From DASRFA01 sp035651755 (GTDB taxonomy: Bacteria; Desulfobacterota; Binatia; UBA12015), in contig DASRFA010000024.1 in NCBI GenBank assembly GCA_035651755.1, positions 1 to 64,000 of the forward strand: a stretch of 64,000 nt of DNA, given 5' to 3'. Numbering within the stretch: position 1 is the stretch's first letter; each line of letters begins with the position of its first letter. The notes below the pieces were generated by a model. It was not told the DNA's origin. It was given only the letters and a program-made list of their open reading frames with translations, and did no database searches. Shown piece after piece: positions 35,711 through 44,588 of the stretch. Both the position numbers and the translations under genes were made by a program.

Positions 35711-37057
35711 TCAACCCTCGGAGCGCCGCAGCCGGACGGCGTAGAAGCCGTCGAGCGCGAAGTGGTCCGGGGCCGTCCGGAGCGCGCCCCGGTCGTCCAC
35801 CACCGCGGCGGCCGACGGCGGCAGCACGGTCCGGGCGTCGGTGCGGGTCCAGCCGGGGTGCTCGGCGACGAAGGGGTCGATCACGCCTTCGTTCTCGGCG
35901 GCGAGCATGGTGCAGGTCGCGTAGACGAGGGATCCGCCGGCGCGGACGAGGGCGGCCGCCGTGCGGAGGATGCGGGATTGCAGCTCCGCCAGGCGCGCGA
36001 CGTCTTCCGCAGAGCGCCGCCAGCGGATCTCGGGGTGCGCGCGCAGCGTGCCGAGGCCGGAGCAGGGGGCGTCGAGCAGGACGGCGTCGAAGCTCGCGGG
36101 CGGGAAGGGCGGCCGGGCCGCGTCGGCGCGCAGAGGGGCGATGCGGCGGCCGGCCTCCGGTGCGGCGAGGGCGCGGACGCGTCGCATGCCGGGGCGCGAG
36201 CGGTCGGCCGCGGCGATCCAGCCGGACGCGTCGCGCGGAAGCGCTTCGGCGATCGCTCCCGCCTTGCCGCCGGGGGCGGCGCAGACGTCGGCGATGCGGT
36301 CGCCGGGCTCCGGAGCGACCATGGCGGCGACCAGCTGCGAGGCTTCGCCTTGTGGCATCGCCCACGGGAGGTCGAGCGCGGCGCGGGCGCCGGACTCGAC
36401 GACGACCGCCGCGGGCGAGAGCTCGCCCGGGCGCGCGGTCACGCCGCGCTCGGCCAGCTCGGCGATCGCGTCCGCGCGCGAGCTGCGTCGCAAGTCGATG
36501 CGGAGCACGGTCGGGGCCGGCTCGTTGTTCGCGGCGAGGAGCGCGGGCACCCGCTCGGCGCCGAGCTCGTCGAGCCAGCGCGCGACCAGCCACTCCGGGT
36601 GCGACCAGCGCACCGCGAGCGCGCGAGCGAGCCCTTCCTCGGCGGCGGGAGGCGGCAGCTCGCCGCCGGCGCGCAGTGCCGCGCGCAGGACGGCGTTCGC
36701 GAAGCGCGCCGCCGCGCCGCCCGCGCGCGCCTTCGCGATCTCGACCGCGGTGTGCACGGCGGCGTGCGGCGGGACGCGCTCGAGCATCACGAGCTGGAAG
36801 AGCGCGAGCCGAAGGGCGGCGCGCACGGGCGGATCGATCTCCGCGAGCGGGCGGCGCGCGAGGCCGGCGATCGTCCAGTCGAGGCGGCCCTGCCACGTGA
36901 TCGTGCCGTAGACGAGGCGCGTGAAGAGCGCGGCCTCGCGCGTCGGCAGGTCGTGGCGCGTGAGCGTCTCGCCGACCAGCACGTCGCAGAAGGCGCCGCC
37001 CTCGACGCGCTCGATCACGTCGAACGCGAGCCGGCGCGCGTCCGCGGCGCCGCTCAC
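35711..37057 (-). CDS. rsmB: 16S rRNA m5C967 methyltransferase
   Basis: A 448-residue rRNA methyltransferase with an N-terminal NusB-like RNA-binding domain (about 1-140) and a C-terminal SAM-dependent Rossmann domain. Motifs are DVCAAPGGKAGAIAE, VLLDAPCSGLGTLRAHPEIRW with the catalytic-cycle cysteine PCS, and VYATCTMLAAENE with the nucleophilic TC. The GTG start overlaps the fmt stop (GTGA). The conserved order def-fmt-rsmB supports the assignment as RsmB over other m5C enzymes. Confidence 0.95.
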   Translation of the reverse strand: MSGAADARRLAFDVIERVEGGAFCDVLVGETLTRHDLPTREAALFTRLVYGTITWQGRLDWTIAGLARRPLAEIDPPVRAALRLALFQLVMLERVPPHAAVHTAVEIAKARAGGAAARFANAVLRAALRAGGELPPPAAEEGLARALAVRWSHPEWLVARWLDELGAERVPALLAANNEPAPTVLRIDLRRSSRADAIAELAERGVTARPGELSPAAVVVESGARAALDLPWAMPQGEASQLVAAMVAPEPGDRIADVCAAPGGKAGAIAEALPRDASGWIAAADRSRPGMRRVRALAAPEAGRRIAPLRADAARPPFPPASFDAVLLDAPCSGLGTLRAHPEIRWRRSAEDVARLAELQSRILRTAAALVRAGGSLVYATCTMLAAENEGVIDPFVAEHPGWTRTDARTVLPPSAAAVVDDRGALRTAPDHFALDGFYAVRLRRSEG

Positions 37058-37995
37058 GGTCCGAGCGTCTCGCCGGCCGCCAGGCGCGCGCCGCGCGCGA
37101 ACTCTCCCGCCGCCATGCGGCGCTTGCCGGCCGCCTGCACCTCGAGGAGCCGCAGCACCCCATTCCCGGTCGCGACGGCGACCGCGTCGCGCTCGACCGC
37201 GATCACCGCCCCGGGCGACGCAGCGCCCGTCGGATTCGCGGCTGCCGCGCCGGCCGGCTCGGCTCGCCACACCTTCAGGAGCGCACCGGCGCGCGTCGTG
37301 AACGATCCCGGCCACGGGTCGAACGCGCGCACGGCGCGCGCGATCTCGTCCGCAGGCCGCGCCCAGTCGATGCGGCCGTCGTCCTTCGAGATCATCGGGG
37401 CCATCGTCACGAGCGCGGGATCCTGCGGCGTCGCCGCGAGACGACCGGCGCGCCACCCCGCGATCGCCTCGGCGAGCGCTTCGGCTCCGAGCTCGGCGAG
37501 GCGCGCCTCGAGCGTCGCGCCGGTGTCGTCCGGGGCGATCGGCGTCGCGCGCTGCCACAGGACGTCGCCCGCGTCCATCTCGCGCACCATCCGCATGATG
37601 GTGACGCCGGTCTCGCGGTCGCCGGCGAGGATCGCGCGCGTGATCGGGTCCGCGCCGCGCCAGCGCGGGAGAAGCGAAGCGTGCACGTTGATCGGGCCGT
37701 GGACCGGGACGTCGAGCGCCGCCTGGGGCAGGATGCGGCCGTAGGCGGCGACGACGACGAGGTCGGGCGCCATGTCGCGGAGCGCCGCCGTCGCGCTGCC
37801 GTCCTTCCAGCGCTCGGGCTGCGCGACCGGGATCCCGAGCTCCTCCGCCATCTGCTTGACCGGGGGCGCCGCCGCCGCGAGGCCGCGCCCGCGCGGCGCG
37901 TCCGGCCGGGTGAAGACGCCGACCACGCGGTCGGGACCTTCGAGGAGCGAGCGCAGGATCGTCGCGGCCAGCTCCGGCGTTCCCATGAAGACCAC
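37054..37995 (-). CDS. fmt: Methionyl-tRNA formyltransferase
   Basis: A 313-residue enzyme that formylates initiator Met-tRNA from 10-formyl-THF. Signatures are FMGTPELAATIL at the start, VVAAYGRILPQ, INVHASLLPRWRGADPITRAI (region 105-125) with the catalytic Asn/His/Asp pattern, MDAGDVL and DDGRIDWARPA. The likely start is GTG at 37995; the next ATG (37986) is inside the conserved FMGTPE segment and would be too short. It begins 42 bp after the def stop and ends overlapping rsmB. Confidence 0.94.
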   Translation of the reverse strand: MVFMGTPELAATILRSLLEGPDRVVGVFTRPDAPRGRGLAAAAPPVKQMAEELGIPVAQPERWKDGSATAALRDMAPDLVVVAAYGRILPQAALDVPVHGPINVHASLLPRWRGADPITRAILAGDRETGVTIMRMVREMDAGDVLWQRATPIAPDDTGATLEARLAELGAEALAEAIAGWRAGRLAATPQDPALVTMAPMISKDDGRIDWARPADEIARAVRAFDPWPGSFTTRAGALLKVWRAEPAGAAAANPTGAASPGAVIAVERDAVAVATGNGVLRLLEVQAAGKRRMAAGEFARGARLAAGETLGP

Positions 37996-38036
37996 GCGGA
38001 GCGGCGGCGCGGGGAGCGGCGCGAGCAGATCTCCCG

Positions 38037-38597
38037 TCAGATCGCCCCGCCGGCGTCCCGGCCCTGCGCGATCGGCTTTCCTTCCTTCAGGGCCTTCTTG
38101 ACGCGCCGCACGTACATGTCGCGCTTCAGGCGGCTCAGGTGGTCGATGAAGAGCGTGCCGTCGAGATGGTCGATCTCGTGCTGCAGCGCGACCGCGAGCA
38201 GGCCGTCGGCCTCGATCGCGATCTCCTTCTGATCGGGATCGTATCCCTTCACGAGGACGCGGGCGGCGCGCTGCACCTCGGCGCGGAAGTCGACGACCGA
38301 GAGGCAGCCCTCCTCCCAGGTGATCTCTCCCTCGCTCTCGGCGATGACCGGGTTCACGATGCGCAGCAGGTGCTTGCCGCGCTCGCCGGGCTGGTCCTCG
38401 TCGTCCGCGACGTCGAGCACGATGATGCGCTGGTCGACGCCGATCTGCGGCGCCGCGAGGCCGACTCCGGGCGCGGCGTACATGGTCTGCACCATGTCGT
38501 CGATCGCAGCGACGGTCTTGCCGTCGATGTTGTCGACCGCCTCCGCCTTCCCGCGCAAAGACGGCTCGGGGAACGTCAGGATGCGGCGAATCGACAT
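38037..38597 (-). CDS. def: Peptide deformylase
   Basis: A 186-residue metalloenzyme that removes the N-formyl group from new proteins. All three deformylase motifs are present: GVGLAAPQIG near 45, EEGCLSV near 95 with the metal-binding Cys, and the HEIDHLDG helix near 139 with two His ligands and the catalytic Glu. A basic tail follows (KRDMYVRRVKKALKEGK), as in many Gram-negative homologues. It is encoded between priA and fmt in the usual order. Confidence 0.97.
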   Translation of the reverse strand: MSIRRILTFPEPSLRGKAEAVDNIDGKTVAAIDDMVQTMYAAPGVGLAAPQIGVDQRIIVLDVADDEDQPGERGKHLLRIVNPVIAESEGEITWEEGCLSVVDFRAEVQRAARVLVKGYDPDQKEIAIEADGLLAVALQHEIDHLDGTLFIDHLSRLKRDMYVRRVKKALKEGKPIAQGRDAGGAI

Positions 38598-38646
38598 GGC
38601 GAGCGACGCGGGCGGAGCGGACGAGCGCGCGACGCGTCAATCAACC

Positions 38647-41247
38647 TCATAACATGCTGATCGGATCGACATCAACGACCGTCCGGACGCCGCGGTCGGA
38701 CGCCGGCGCGGCGCGCTCGAGCCGCTCCGCGTCGAGGCGCGCGGCCGACAGCACGCGCGCGATCGTTCGGCTGTCGGGCGCCTTCACGAGCACCTGGTGG
38801 CGATGTCGCCCGCGCAGCTTCTCGAGCGGCGCGGGCGCCGGGCCGAGGATGACGGCGCCGCCGGTCGCGTGCGCGCCGGCCGCGCGCGCGGCCGCGCGGA
38901 GGCGAGTGCCGGCGGCCTCCGCGGCGCGCTCCGCCGCGCGCGCCTCGCCCTCGAGCACGATGCGCGCGAGGCGGCCGAACGGCGGATAGCCGAGCTCGCG
39001 TCGGGCCCGCATCTCCTCCGCGGCGAACCCCTCGAAGTCGTGGCGGCTCGCGGCGACGAGGCTCGGGTGCTCGGGCTGCCGCGTCTGGACGACGACGCGT
39101 CCCGGCTTCGCGCCGCGTCCCGCACGGCCCGCGACCTGCGCGAGGAGCTGGAAGGTCCGCTCGGCGGCGCGGAAGTCGGGGAAGTTGAGCGACGCGTCCG
39201 CGAGCACGACTCCGATCAGCGTGACGCCGGGCGCGTCGTGCCCCTTCGCGACCATCTGCGTGCCGACGAGGACGTCGAGCTCCCCGGCGCGCCAGGCGGC
39301 GAGCGTGCTCCGGACGAACGCCGGGTGGCTCGCCGTGTCGCGATCGAGCCGCGCGACGCGCGCCGCCGGAAGGAGCCGGCGGACTGCCGCCTCGATCTGC
39401 TCCGTCCCGAAGCTCCGCGCCGCGAGCAGCGCGTCGCACTGGCGACATGCCGTCGCCGGCGGGCGCGCGTAGCCGCAGTGGTGGCAGACGGCGGCGCGCC
39501 GCGAGCGGTGGACCGTCAAGCTCACGCTGCAATCGGGACAGGTCTCGACGTGGCCGCACGCCTCGCACTGGAGGAAGCGCGCGTAGCCGCGGCGGTTCAG
39601 GAAGAGGACCGACTGGTCGCCCGAGCGGTAGGTCGCGAGGAGCGCGTCCTCGAGCGTTCGCGAGAGGAGCACCGGCGCGGGGCGCGGCGCGGCGCCGGTC
39701 GCCTCCTCGGGCGCTCCGCCGGGCCGGGCCCGCGCGTCGGGCCCGCGCGCCGGCGCCTCGCGGCGGAGGTCGACGATCTCGACGATCGGCATCGCCGCGC
39801 GGTTCGCGCGCTCGCGCAGCTCGATCAGCTCGTACCGCCCGGAGCGCGCCGCGTGGTAGCTCTCGAGCGAAGGCGTCGCCGACGCGAGCACCGCCGGGCA
39901 GCCGGCGAGCTTCGCCCGCATCACGGCGAGATCGCGGGCGTTGTAGCGCGGCGACTCCTCCTGCTTGTAGGCCGCGTCGTGCTCCTCGTCGACGACGACG
40001 AGGCCGAGGTCGCGCACCGGAGCGAAGATCGCCGAGCGCGCGCCGACGGCGATCGGCTTCCGGCCGGTCGCGAGGTCGCGCCACGCGGCCGCGCGCTCGC
40101 CGTCGGCGAGGCCGCTGTGGAGGACCGCGGCGCGCGCGCCGAAGCGCCGAGCGACCTGGACGACGAGCTGGTGCGTGAGGCCGATCTCCGGCACCAGGAG
40201 CAGCACGCCCGCGCCCCGCGCGAGCGCGCGCTCGGCCGCGCGCAGGTAGACCTCGGTCTTCCCGCTCCCCGTGACGCCGAGGAGGAGGAGCGGCCGGAAC
40301 GTCCCGGCGGCGGCGTCGATGCGCTCGAGCGCGCTCGCCTGCTCGGGGTGGAGCGCGACCGACCGCGGGCGCTCCGCCGCCTCGCCGTCGCCGAGATCGC
40401 CGAGGCGGTTCGATGCGTCGGCCGGGTCGGCCGAATCGCGCACCAGGAGGCCGCGCCGGAGGAGCGCCTCCGCCGCTCTCCGGCCGCCCTCGACCCGCTC
40501 CTCGATCTCCGAGGGAAGGACCGGGTGGGGCGCTCGGGCCCGCACGTAGTCGAGCACCGCGCGCTGGCGCGGCGAGCGCGCGAGCGCCGGGTCGTCGGGG
40601 GTCGCACCGGCGGCCGCGCGCAGGGGCGGGGCCTCCGGACGGCGGGCGATGTCGACCTCCTCGATCGCGACCAGCCCCCGCGCCGCGAGCCGCCGCGCGG
40701 CCGCGACCGCCGACGCGCCGAGCTCCTGGCCGAGCTGCGCGACGTCGAGCCCGGCCGGCGTCAAGCGCGCGAGGACGCGCTCCTCGAGCGTGGGACCGCG
40801 CGCCCCCGTCCGGGACGCGCGGGCAGCGGACTCGATGGCGGCCGCGGCCGGAGGCTCGATGAGCCGAACGCGCCGGCGCGTCGCGCGCCGCACCGCCGGC
40901 GGCATCGCGGCACGCAGGAGCGAAGCGAGCGGCGCGCGGTAGTAGCGCGCCGCCCAGCGCGCGAGCTCGAGCAGCTCGGCGGGCACGTGGACGCCCGGGA
41001 CGACGCTCGCGATCGCCTTCAGGCCGCGCGGCGGCTCTCCCGCCGCGGGCCCGAGGACGACGCCCGTGACGCGGCGGGGACCGAGCGGCACCGACACGAA
41101 CGAGCCCGGGCCGACCGCGCCCACGAGGTGCGGGGGAAGGGCGTAGGTGAGGCTCGCGGGCAGGCCGCCCGCGTCGGCGAGCGCGACTTCGACGCGCTCC
41201 GAGGGCGTGTCGCGGCTCGCTTCGTCGCGCTCCACGCCGGCTGCCAT
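38647..41247 (-). CDS. priA: Primosomal helicase PriA
   Basis: An 866-residue replication-restart helicase, about 130 residues longer than E. coli PriA. Landmarks in order are the N-terminal 3-prime-DNA-binding region, Walker A LLGVTGSGKTEVYL, the DEEH box (VVDEEHDAAYKQEESPRYN), zinc-binding cysteine clusters (CEACGHVETCPDC, CHHCGYARP, CRQCD), VLVGTQMVAKGHDAPGVTLIG, and QVAGRAGRGAKPGRVVVQT. The extra length is an insertion at about 320-400 and one near 565 (APARGPDARARPGG). The ATG at 41247 has no ribosome site but has a TACTCT hexamer eight bases upstream. It heads the priA-def-fmt-rsmB run. Confidence 0.96.
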   Translation of the reverse strand: MAAGVERDEASRDTPSERVEVALADAGGLPASLTYALPPHLVGAVGPGSFVSVPLGPRRVTGVVLGPAAGEPPRGLKAIASVVPGVHVPAELLELARWAARYYRAPLASLLRAAMPPAVRRATRRRVRLIEPPAAAAIESAARASRTGARGPTLEERVLARLTPAGLDVAQLGQELGASAVAAARRLAARGLVAIEEVDIARRPEAPPLRAAAGATPDDPALARSPRQRAVLDYVRARAPHPVLPSEIEERVEGGRRAAEALLRRGLLVRDSADPADASNRLGDLGDGEAAERPRSVALHPEQASALERIDAAAGTFRPLLLLGVTGSGKTEVYLRAAERALARGAGVLLLVPEIGLTHQLVVQVARRFGARAAVLHSGLADGERAAAWRDLATGRKPIAVGARSAIFAPVRDLGLVVVDEEHDAAYKQEESPRYNARDLAVMRAKLAGCPAVLASATPSLESYHAARSGRYELIELRERANRAAMPIVEIVDLRREAPARGPDARARPGGAPEEATGAAPRPAPVLLSRTLEDALLATYRSGDQSVLFLNRRGYARFLQCEACGHVETCPDCSVSLTVHRSRRAAVCHHCGYARPPATACRQCDALLAARSFGTEQIEAAVRRLLPAARVARLDRDTASHPAFVRSTLAAWRAGELDVLVGTQMVAKGHDAPGVTLIGVVLADASLNFPDFRAAERTFQLLAQVAGRAGRGAKPGRVVVQTRQPEHPSLVAASRHDFEGFAAEEMRARRELGYPPFGRLARIVLEGEARAAERAAEAAGTRLRAAARAAGAHATGGAVILGPAPAPLEKLRGRHRHQVLVKAPDSRTIARVLSAARLDAERLERAAPASDRGVRTVVDVDPISML

Positions 41248-41255
41248 CGCGTCCG

Positions 41256-41261
41256 AGAGTA
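41256..41261 (-). promoter_or_regulatory. Candidate -10 hexamer for priA
   Basis: TACTCT read on the minus strand lies eight bases before the priA ATG, without a Shine-Dalgarno sequence. It fits the same pattern as several other starts in the window. Confidence 0.35.
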
Positions 41262-41513
41262 GGCCCTGGGGCACGTCCCGTCGAGATTGACAGACGTTGC
41301 GGTGCGATGCCCTAAAGCGGTCGCGCGCGAGCACCGATAGCGATGACAAACGAGCCCCGACGTCGGTCGGAACTTGTTGCAGCGCCGCTCGGAACCGTGG
41401 TAGCGGGCTCGCAGCCAGTGGAAGACCGTTCGAGGGGGCGGTCTGTGGATCGTCTGCCACTCCTCCATCCGGTTCTCTGACGCTGACGTGGCAGGCGGTG
41501 AGGTGGGGTTGAG

Positions 41514-42623
41514 TTGGCTGCAAGCGCGTCTCAGAGGACCGGTGGGCTCCGTCGCGTCAGGGAGCTGTGGGCCAGGGCGACGGGCGGTGGAGCGGGCACG
41601 TACGTCGCGCTCGACATCGGGTCGAGCGCGATCAAGCTGCTCGAGGTGCGCGGCGCTTCGGGTAGCCCCGAGATCTTGCGTGCCGGGATCGCGCCGGTTC
41701 CGGAAGGCGCGCTCCAGAACAACACCGTTCAGGACGTCGTCTCCGTCGCGCACGTCATCCGAGGGCTGGTCGACAGCCTCGGGGTGCGCGCGCGCCACGT
41801 CGTGACCGCGGTCCCCGGGCCCGCCGTCATCATCAAGAAGGCGCGCCTCACGCTCCGCCCCGAGGACGACCTGGAGACGCTCCTCATGATCGAGGCGGCG
41901 AACTTCATCCCCGAGAGCCTCGACAACGTGAGCCTCGACTACCAGGTCATCCGCGCCGAGGACTCGGACGTCGAGGTCCTCCTCGTCGCCGTCCGGAAGG
42001 ACATCCTCTCCGGCTTCACGATGGCGATCGCCGACGCCGGCCTCGAGCCGACGATCGTCGACGTCGACTACTTCGCGCTCGAGAACATGTACGAGCTGAA
42101 CTACGAGACCGCGCCCGAGGAGGTCGTGGGGCTCATCAACATCGGCGCCCGCTACTCGTCGATCAACATCGTGAAGGGCGGCGTCTCGAGCACGACCGGC
42201 GACGTGCAGGCGGGCGGCGGCGAGATCACCGACGCCCTCATGCGGCTCGGAGGCCTCACGGCCGACGACGCCGAGCGCGCGCAGGCGGGCGAGCCGATCC
42301 CCGGCCACCCCGACCAGAAGATCCGCGAGATCATCGCGACCGGAGCCGGGGAGCTCGCGGACGCGATCAACCAGTCGCTGCGCTTCCTCTGGAGGACGGC
42401 GAGCGACGAGCCGCTGCGGGCGATCTACGTCGCGGGCGGCGGCGCGCGCGTGCCGGGCGTGATCGAGCGCCTCGGCGAGAAGCTCGAGGCGCCGGTCGAG
42501 CTCGCGAACCCGTTCGCGCGCGTCCATCTCGGTCGCAGCGTGGATTCGGTCGCGCTCGAGACCATGGCTCCTTCGCTGGCGGTCGCGGTCGGGCTCGGGA
42601 CCCGACGGCCGGGTGACGCATGA
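41514..42623 (+). CDS. pilM: Type IV pilus assembly protein PilM
   Basis: A 369-residue actin-like ATPase that binds the cytoplasmic end of PilN. The FtsA/actin-like signature is YVALDIGSSAIKLLEV at about 30-45, with AVPGPAVIIKK, LINIGARYSSINIV near 205 and VAGGGARVPGVIERL near 305. The start appears to be TTG at 41514, after a GAGGTGGGG tract. The next in-frame starts lie well inside the conserved fold. The stop overlaps the pilN start. First gene of pilMNOPQ. Confidence 0.95.
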   Translation: MAASASQRTGGLRRVRELWARATGGGAGTYVALDIGSSAIKLLEVRGASGSPEILRAGIAPVPEGALQNNTVQDVVSVAHVIRGLVDSLGVRARHVVTAVPGPAVIIKKARLTLRPEDDLETLLMIEAANFIPESLDNVSLDYQVIRAEDSDVEVLLVAVRKDILSGFTMAIADAGLEPTIVDVDYFALENMYELNYETAPEEVVGLINIGARYSSINIVKGGVSSTTGDVQAGGGEITDALMRLGGLTADDAERAQAGEPIPGHPDQKIREIIATGAGELADAINQSLRFLWRTASDEPLRAIYVAGGGARVPGVIERLGEKLEAPVELANPFARVHLGRSVDSVALETMAPSLAVAVGLGTRRPGDA

Positions 42624-43498
42624 TCCGCATCAACCTCATGCCGCGCGCCGAGGCGCGCCGGCAGGCGGCTCGCCAGCGCGACAAGCAGATCGTCACGCTC
42701 CTCGCGGCGGGTCTCGTGCTGGCGCTCTTGAGCTGCGAGTTCTTCACGCGGCGCGAATCGAATCGCGTCCAGGAGGAGGCCGACGCCTACCAGGCCGAGC
42801 TCGCCGACCTCACCAAGCGCCACCAGCAGGCGACCCTCCTCGACAAGCGCCGCGCGCAGCTCCGCTCGAAGCTCGCGACCATCGACGTCCTCGAGCGCCA
42901 GCGCCAGGGCCCGGTCCACGTGCTCGACGACCTCAGCATCGCGACGCCCGAGAAGCTCTGGCTGACCGACGTGCGCGAGACGGGCGGCGGCATGACGCTC
43001 ACCGGGAAGGGACTCGACAACCAGACGATCGCGCAGTTCATGCGGAAGCTCGGCGCGTCGCGCTACTTCGAGAACGTCGACCTCGTCGAGACGAAGCAGG
43101 TCGAGGAAGGCCAGGCGAAGCTCAAGCAGTTCACGGTCAGCGCGCGCGTCAACTACGCGGGCCGGATGGCGGAGTCCGCGCACGCGATGGAAGGCGGCGC
43201 CGGCGGATCGGAGTCCGGCGCGGCGCACGCCGACGTTCCGCCGGCAGGCGGCACGGCCGGCACGCCTCCGTCGAACGGCGGCGCTGCCGGCGATCCGGGG
43301 GGCTCCAACCAGGCGCCGGCGCAGCCGCGGACGTTCGCGGGCGGCGCGGGGTCGGTCGAGACCGCGGGTCCGCTCGCGGGCGCGGTCGCGGCGCGCGACG
43401 CCGCACGCGGCGCGGCCGCGGTGACCGAGCGGCATCAGGCCGCGGAAGCCGGCGAGGCGGCCGTCGCGGCGCCGGGCTCGCTCGGAGGGCTGCCGTGA
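42620..43498 (+). CDS. pilN: Type IV pilus inner-membrane protein PilN, with long low-complexity tail
   Basis: A 292-residue bitopic protein. It begins MIRINLMPRAEARR, the INLLP-like motif that docks PilM, then one membrane helix at about 25-43, a coiled coil (RVQEEADAYQAELADLTKRHQQ) and the ferredoxin-like periplasmic domain up to about 185. The last 105 residues are Gly/Ala/Pro-rich and disordered, which most PilN proteins (about 180-200 residues) lack. Coupled to pilM by an ATGA overlap and to pilO by GTGA. Confidence 0.93.
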   Translation: MIRINLMPRAEARRQAARQRDKQIVTLLAAGLVLALLSCEFFTRRESNRVQEEADAYQAELADLTKRHQQATLLDKRRAQLRSKLATIDVLERQRQGPVHVLDDLSIATPEKLWLTDVRETGGGMTLTGKGLDNQTIAQFMRKLGASRYFENVDLVETKQVEEGQAKLKQFTVSARVNYAGRMAESAHAMEGGAGGSESGAAHADVPPAGGTAGTPPSNGGAAGDPGGSNQAPAQPRTFAGGAGSVETAGPLAGAVAARDAARGAAAVTERHQAAEAGEAAVAAPGSLGGLP

Positions 43499-44115
43499 GC
43501 CAGCTCTGGGAATTCCTCGAGAACCTCGACCCGAAGCGCAAGATCGCGTTCATGATCGGGGCGCCGCTGCTCCTGATCTTCGGCTACCACTTCCTCATCC
43601 TGAGCCCGCGCCTCACGCGCACGCAGGGGCTCCGCGAGCACATCGACACGCTCCTTCAAGAGAAGGACCGCAAGATCGTCGAGGCCGGGCAGATGCCCGA
43701 CCGCAAGAAGGAGGTCGGCGACCTCGAGCAGCAGCTCAAGCTCGCGATCACCCGCCTGCCCGACGAGAAGGAGATCCCCGAGCTCCTGAGCTCGATCTCG
43801 AACCTCGGACGCGACTCGGGCCTCGACATCCTCGTGTTCCGGCAGAAGCCCGAGTCCTACCAGGAGTTCTACGCCGAGGTCCCCGTCGAGATGCAGGTAC
43901 GCGGCACGTACCACCAGGTCGCGACCTTCTTCGACGCGGTCGGCAAGCTCGACCGCATCGTCAACGTCTCCGACATCACCATGAAGGACCCGAAGGTCGT
44001 CGAAGGCGACCTCATCCTTCAGGCGAGCGCACAGATCATCACGTTCCGCTTCCTCTCCGAGGCCGAGCGCCAGAAGCTGATCAAGGAGAAGAAGATCAAG
44101 GGAGAGCCGCAATGA
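43495..44115 (+). CDS. pilO: Type IV pilus inner-membrane protein PilO
   Basis: A 206-residue bitopic protein with one membrane helix at about 17-35 (KIAFMIGAPLLLIFGYHFLIL), a coiled coil (IDTLLQEKDRKIVEAGQ, VGDLEQQLKLAITRLPDEKEIPELLSSIS) and a ferredoxin-like periplasmic domain (about 120-195). PilO pairs with PilN to bridge PilM and the PilP/PilQ complex. The GTG start overlaps the pilN stop. Length and layout are typical. Confidence 0.95.
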   Translation: MSQLWEFLENLDPKRKIAFMIGAPLLLIFGYHFLILSPRLTRTQGLREHIDTLLQEKDRKIVEAGQMPDRKKEVGDLEQQLKLAITRLPDEKEIPELLSSISNLGRDSGLDILVFRQKPESYQEFYAEVPVEMQVRGTYHQVATFFDAVGKLDRIVNVSDITMKDPKVVEGDLILQASAQIITFRFLSEAERQKLIKEKKIKGEPQ

Positions 44116-44588
44116 CGACTCGCCGCGCGATCGAGATCGTCCTCGCGGCGACGCTCGCGTCGCTCGTCGCGGGCGCCCCGGCGTCCGCCGAGATCCCCGC
44201 ACACGCGCCGGACCCGGCGGCCGGAAACGACTATCGCTACGAGCCCGAGGGCAAGCGCGATCCCTTCCGTCCCTTCGCCCTGCAGGCGGAGCCGCAGGCG
44301 AACGCCGAGCCGCTCTCCCCGCTCCAGCGCTACGAGGTCGGGCAGCTCAAGCTGGTCGGCATCGTCCTCAACGTGACGCCGCCGCGGGCGATGGTCGAGG
44401 ACGACCAGGGCCTGGGCTTCATTTTGACACCGGGTACGCCGGTGGGCCCGAACGGCGGCATCGTGACCGCGATCAAGCCCAGGCAGGTGGTGGTGGTGGA
44501 ATGGCAAACCGACGTCATTGGCGAGAAGCATCGCAAGGAGTACGTCCTGGAGTTGCCGGCGGACGAGCCCCTGGCGGGACTTCGTTGA
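44112..44588 (+). CDS. pilP: Type IV pilus periplasmic protein PilP
   Basis: A 158-residue exported protein with a signal peptide (cleavage near ASAEIP). The PilP signature YRYEPEGKRDPFRPF at about 41-55 is intact, followed by the beta-sandwich homology domain (LKLVGIVLNV, MVEDDQGLGFIL). No lipobox cysteine is evident, so it may be soluble or tethered only by contact with PilN/PilO. ATGA overlaps with pilO, and the stop overlaps the pilQ ATG by one base. Confidence 0.93.
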   Translation: MTTRRAIEIVLAATLASLVAGAPASAEIPAHAPDPAAGNDYRYEPEGKRDPFRPFALQAEPQANAEPLSPLQRYEVGQLKLVGIVLNVTPPRAMVEDDQGLGFILTPGTPVGPNGGIVTAIKPRQVVVVEWQTDVIGEKHRKEYVLELPADEPLAGLR

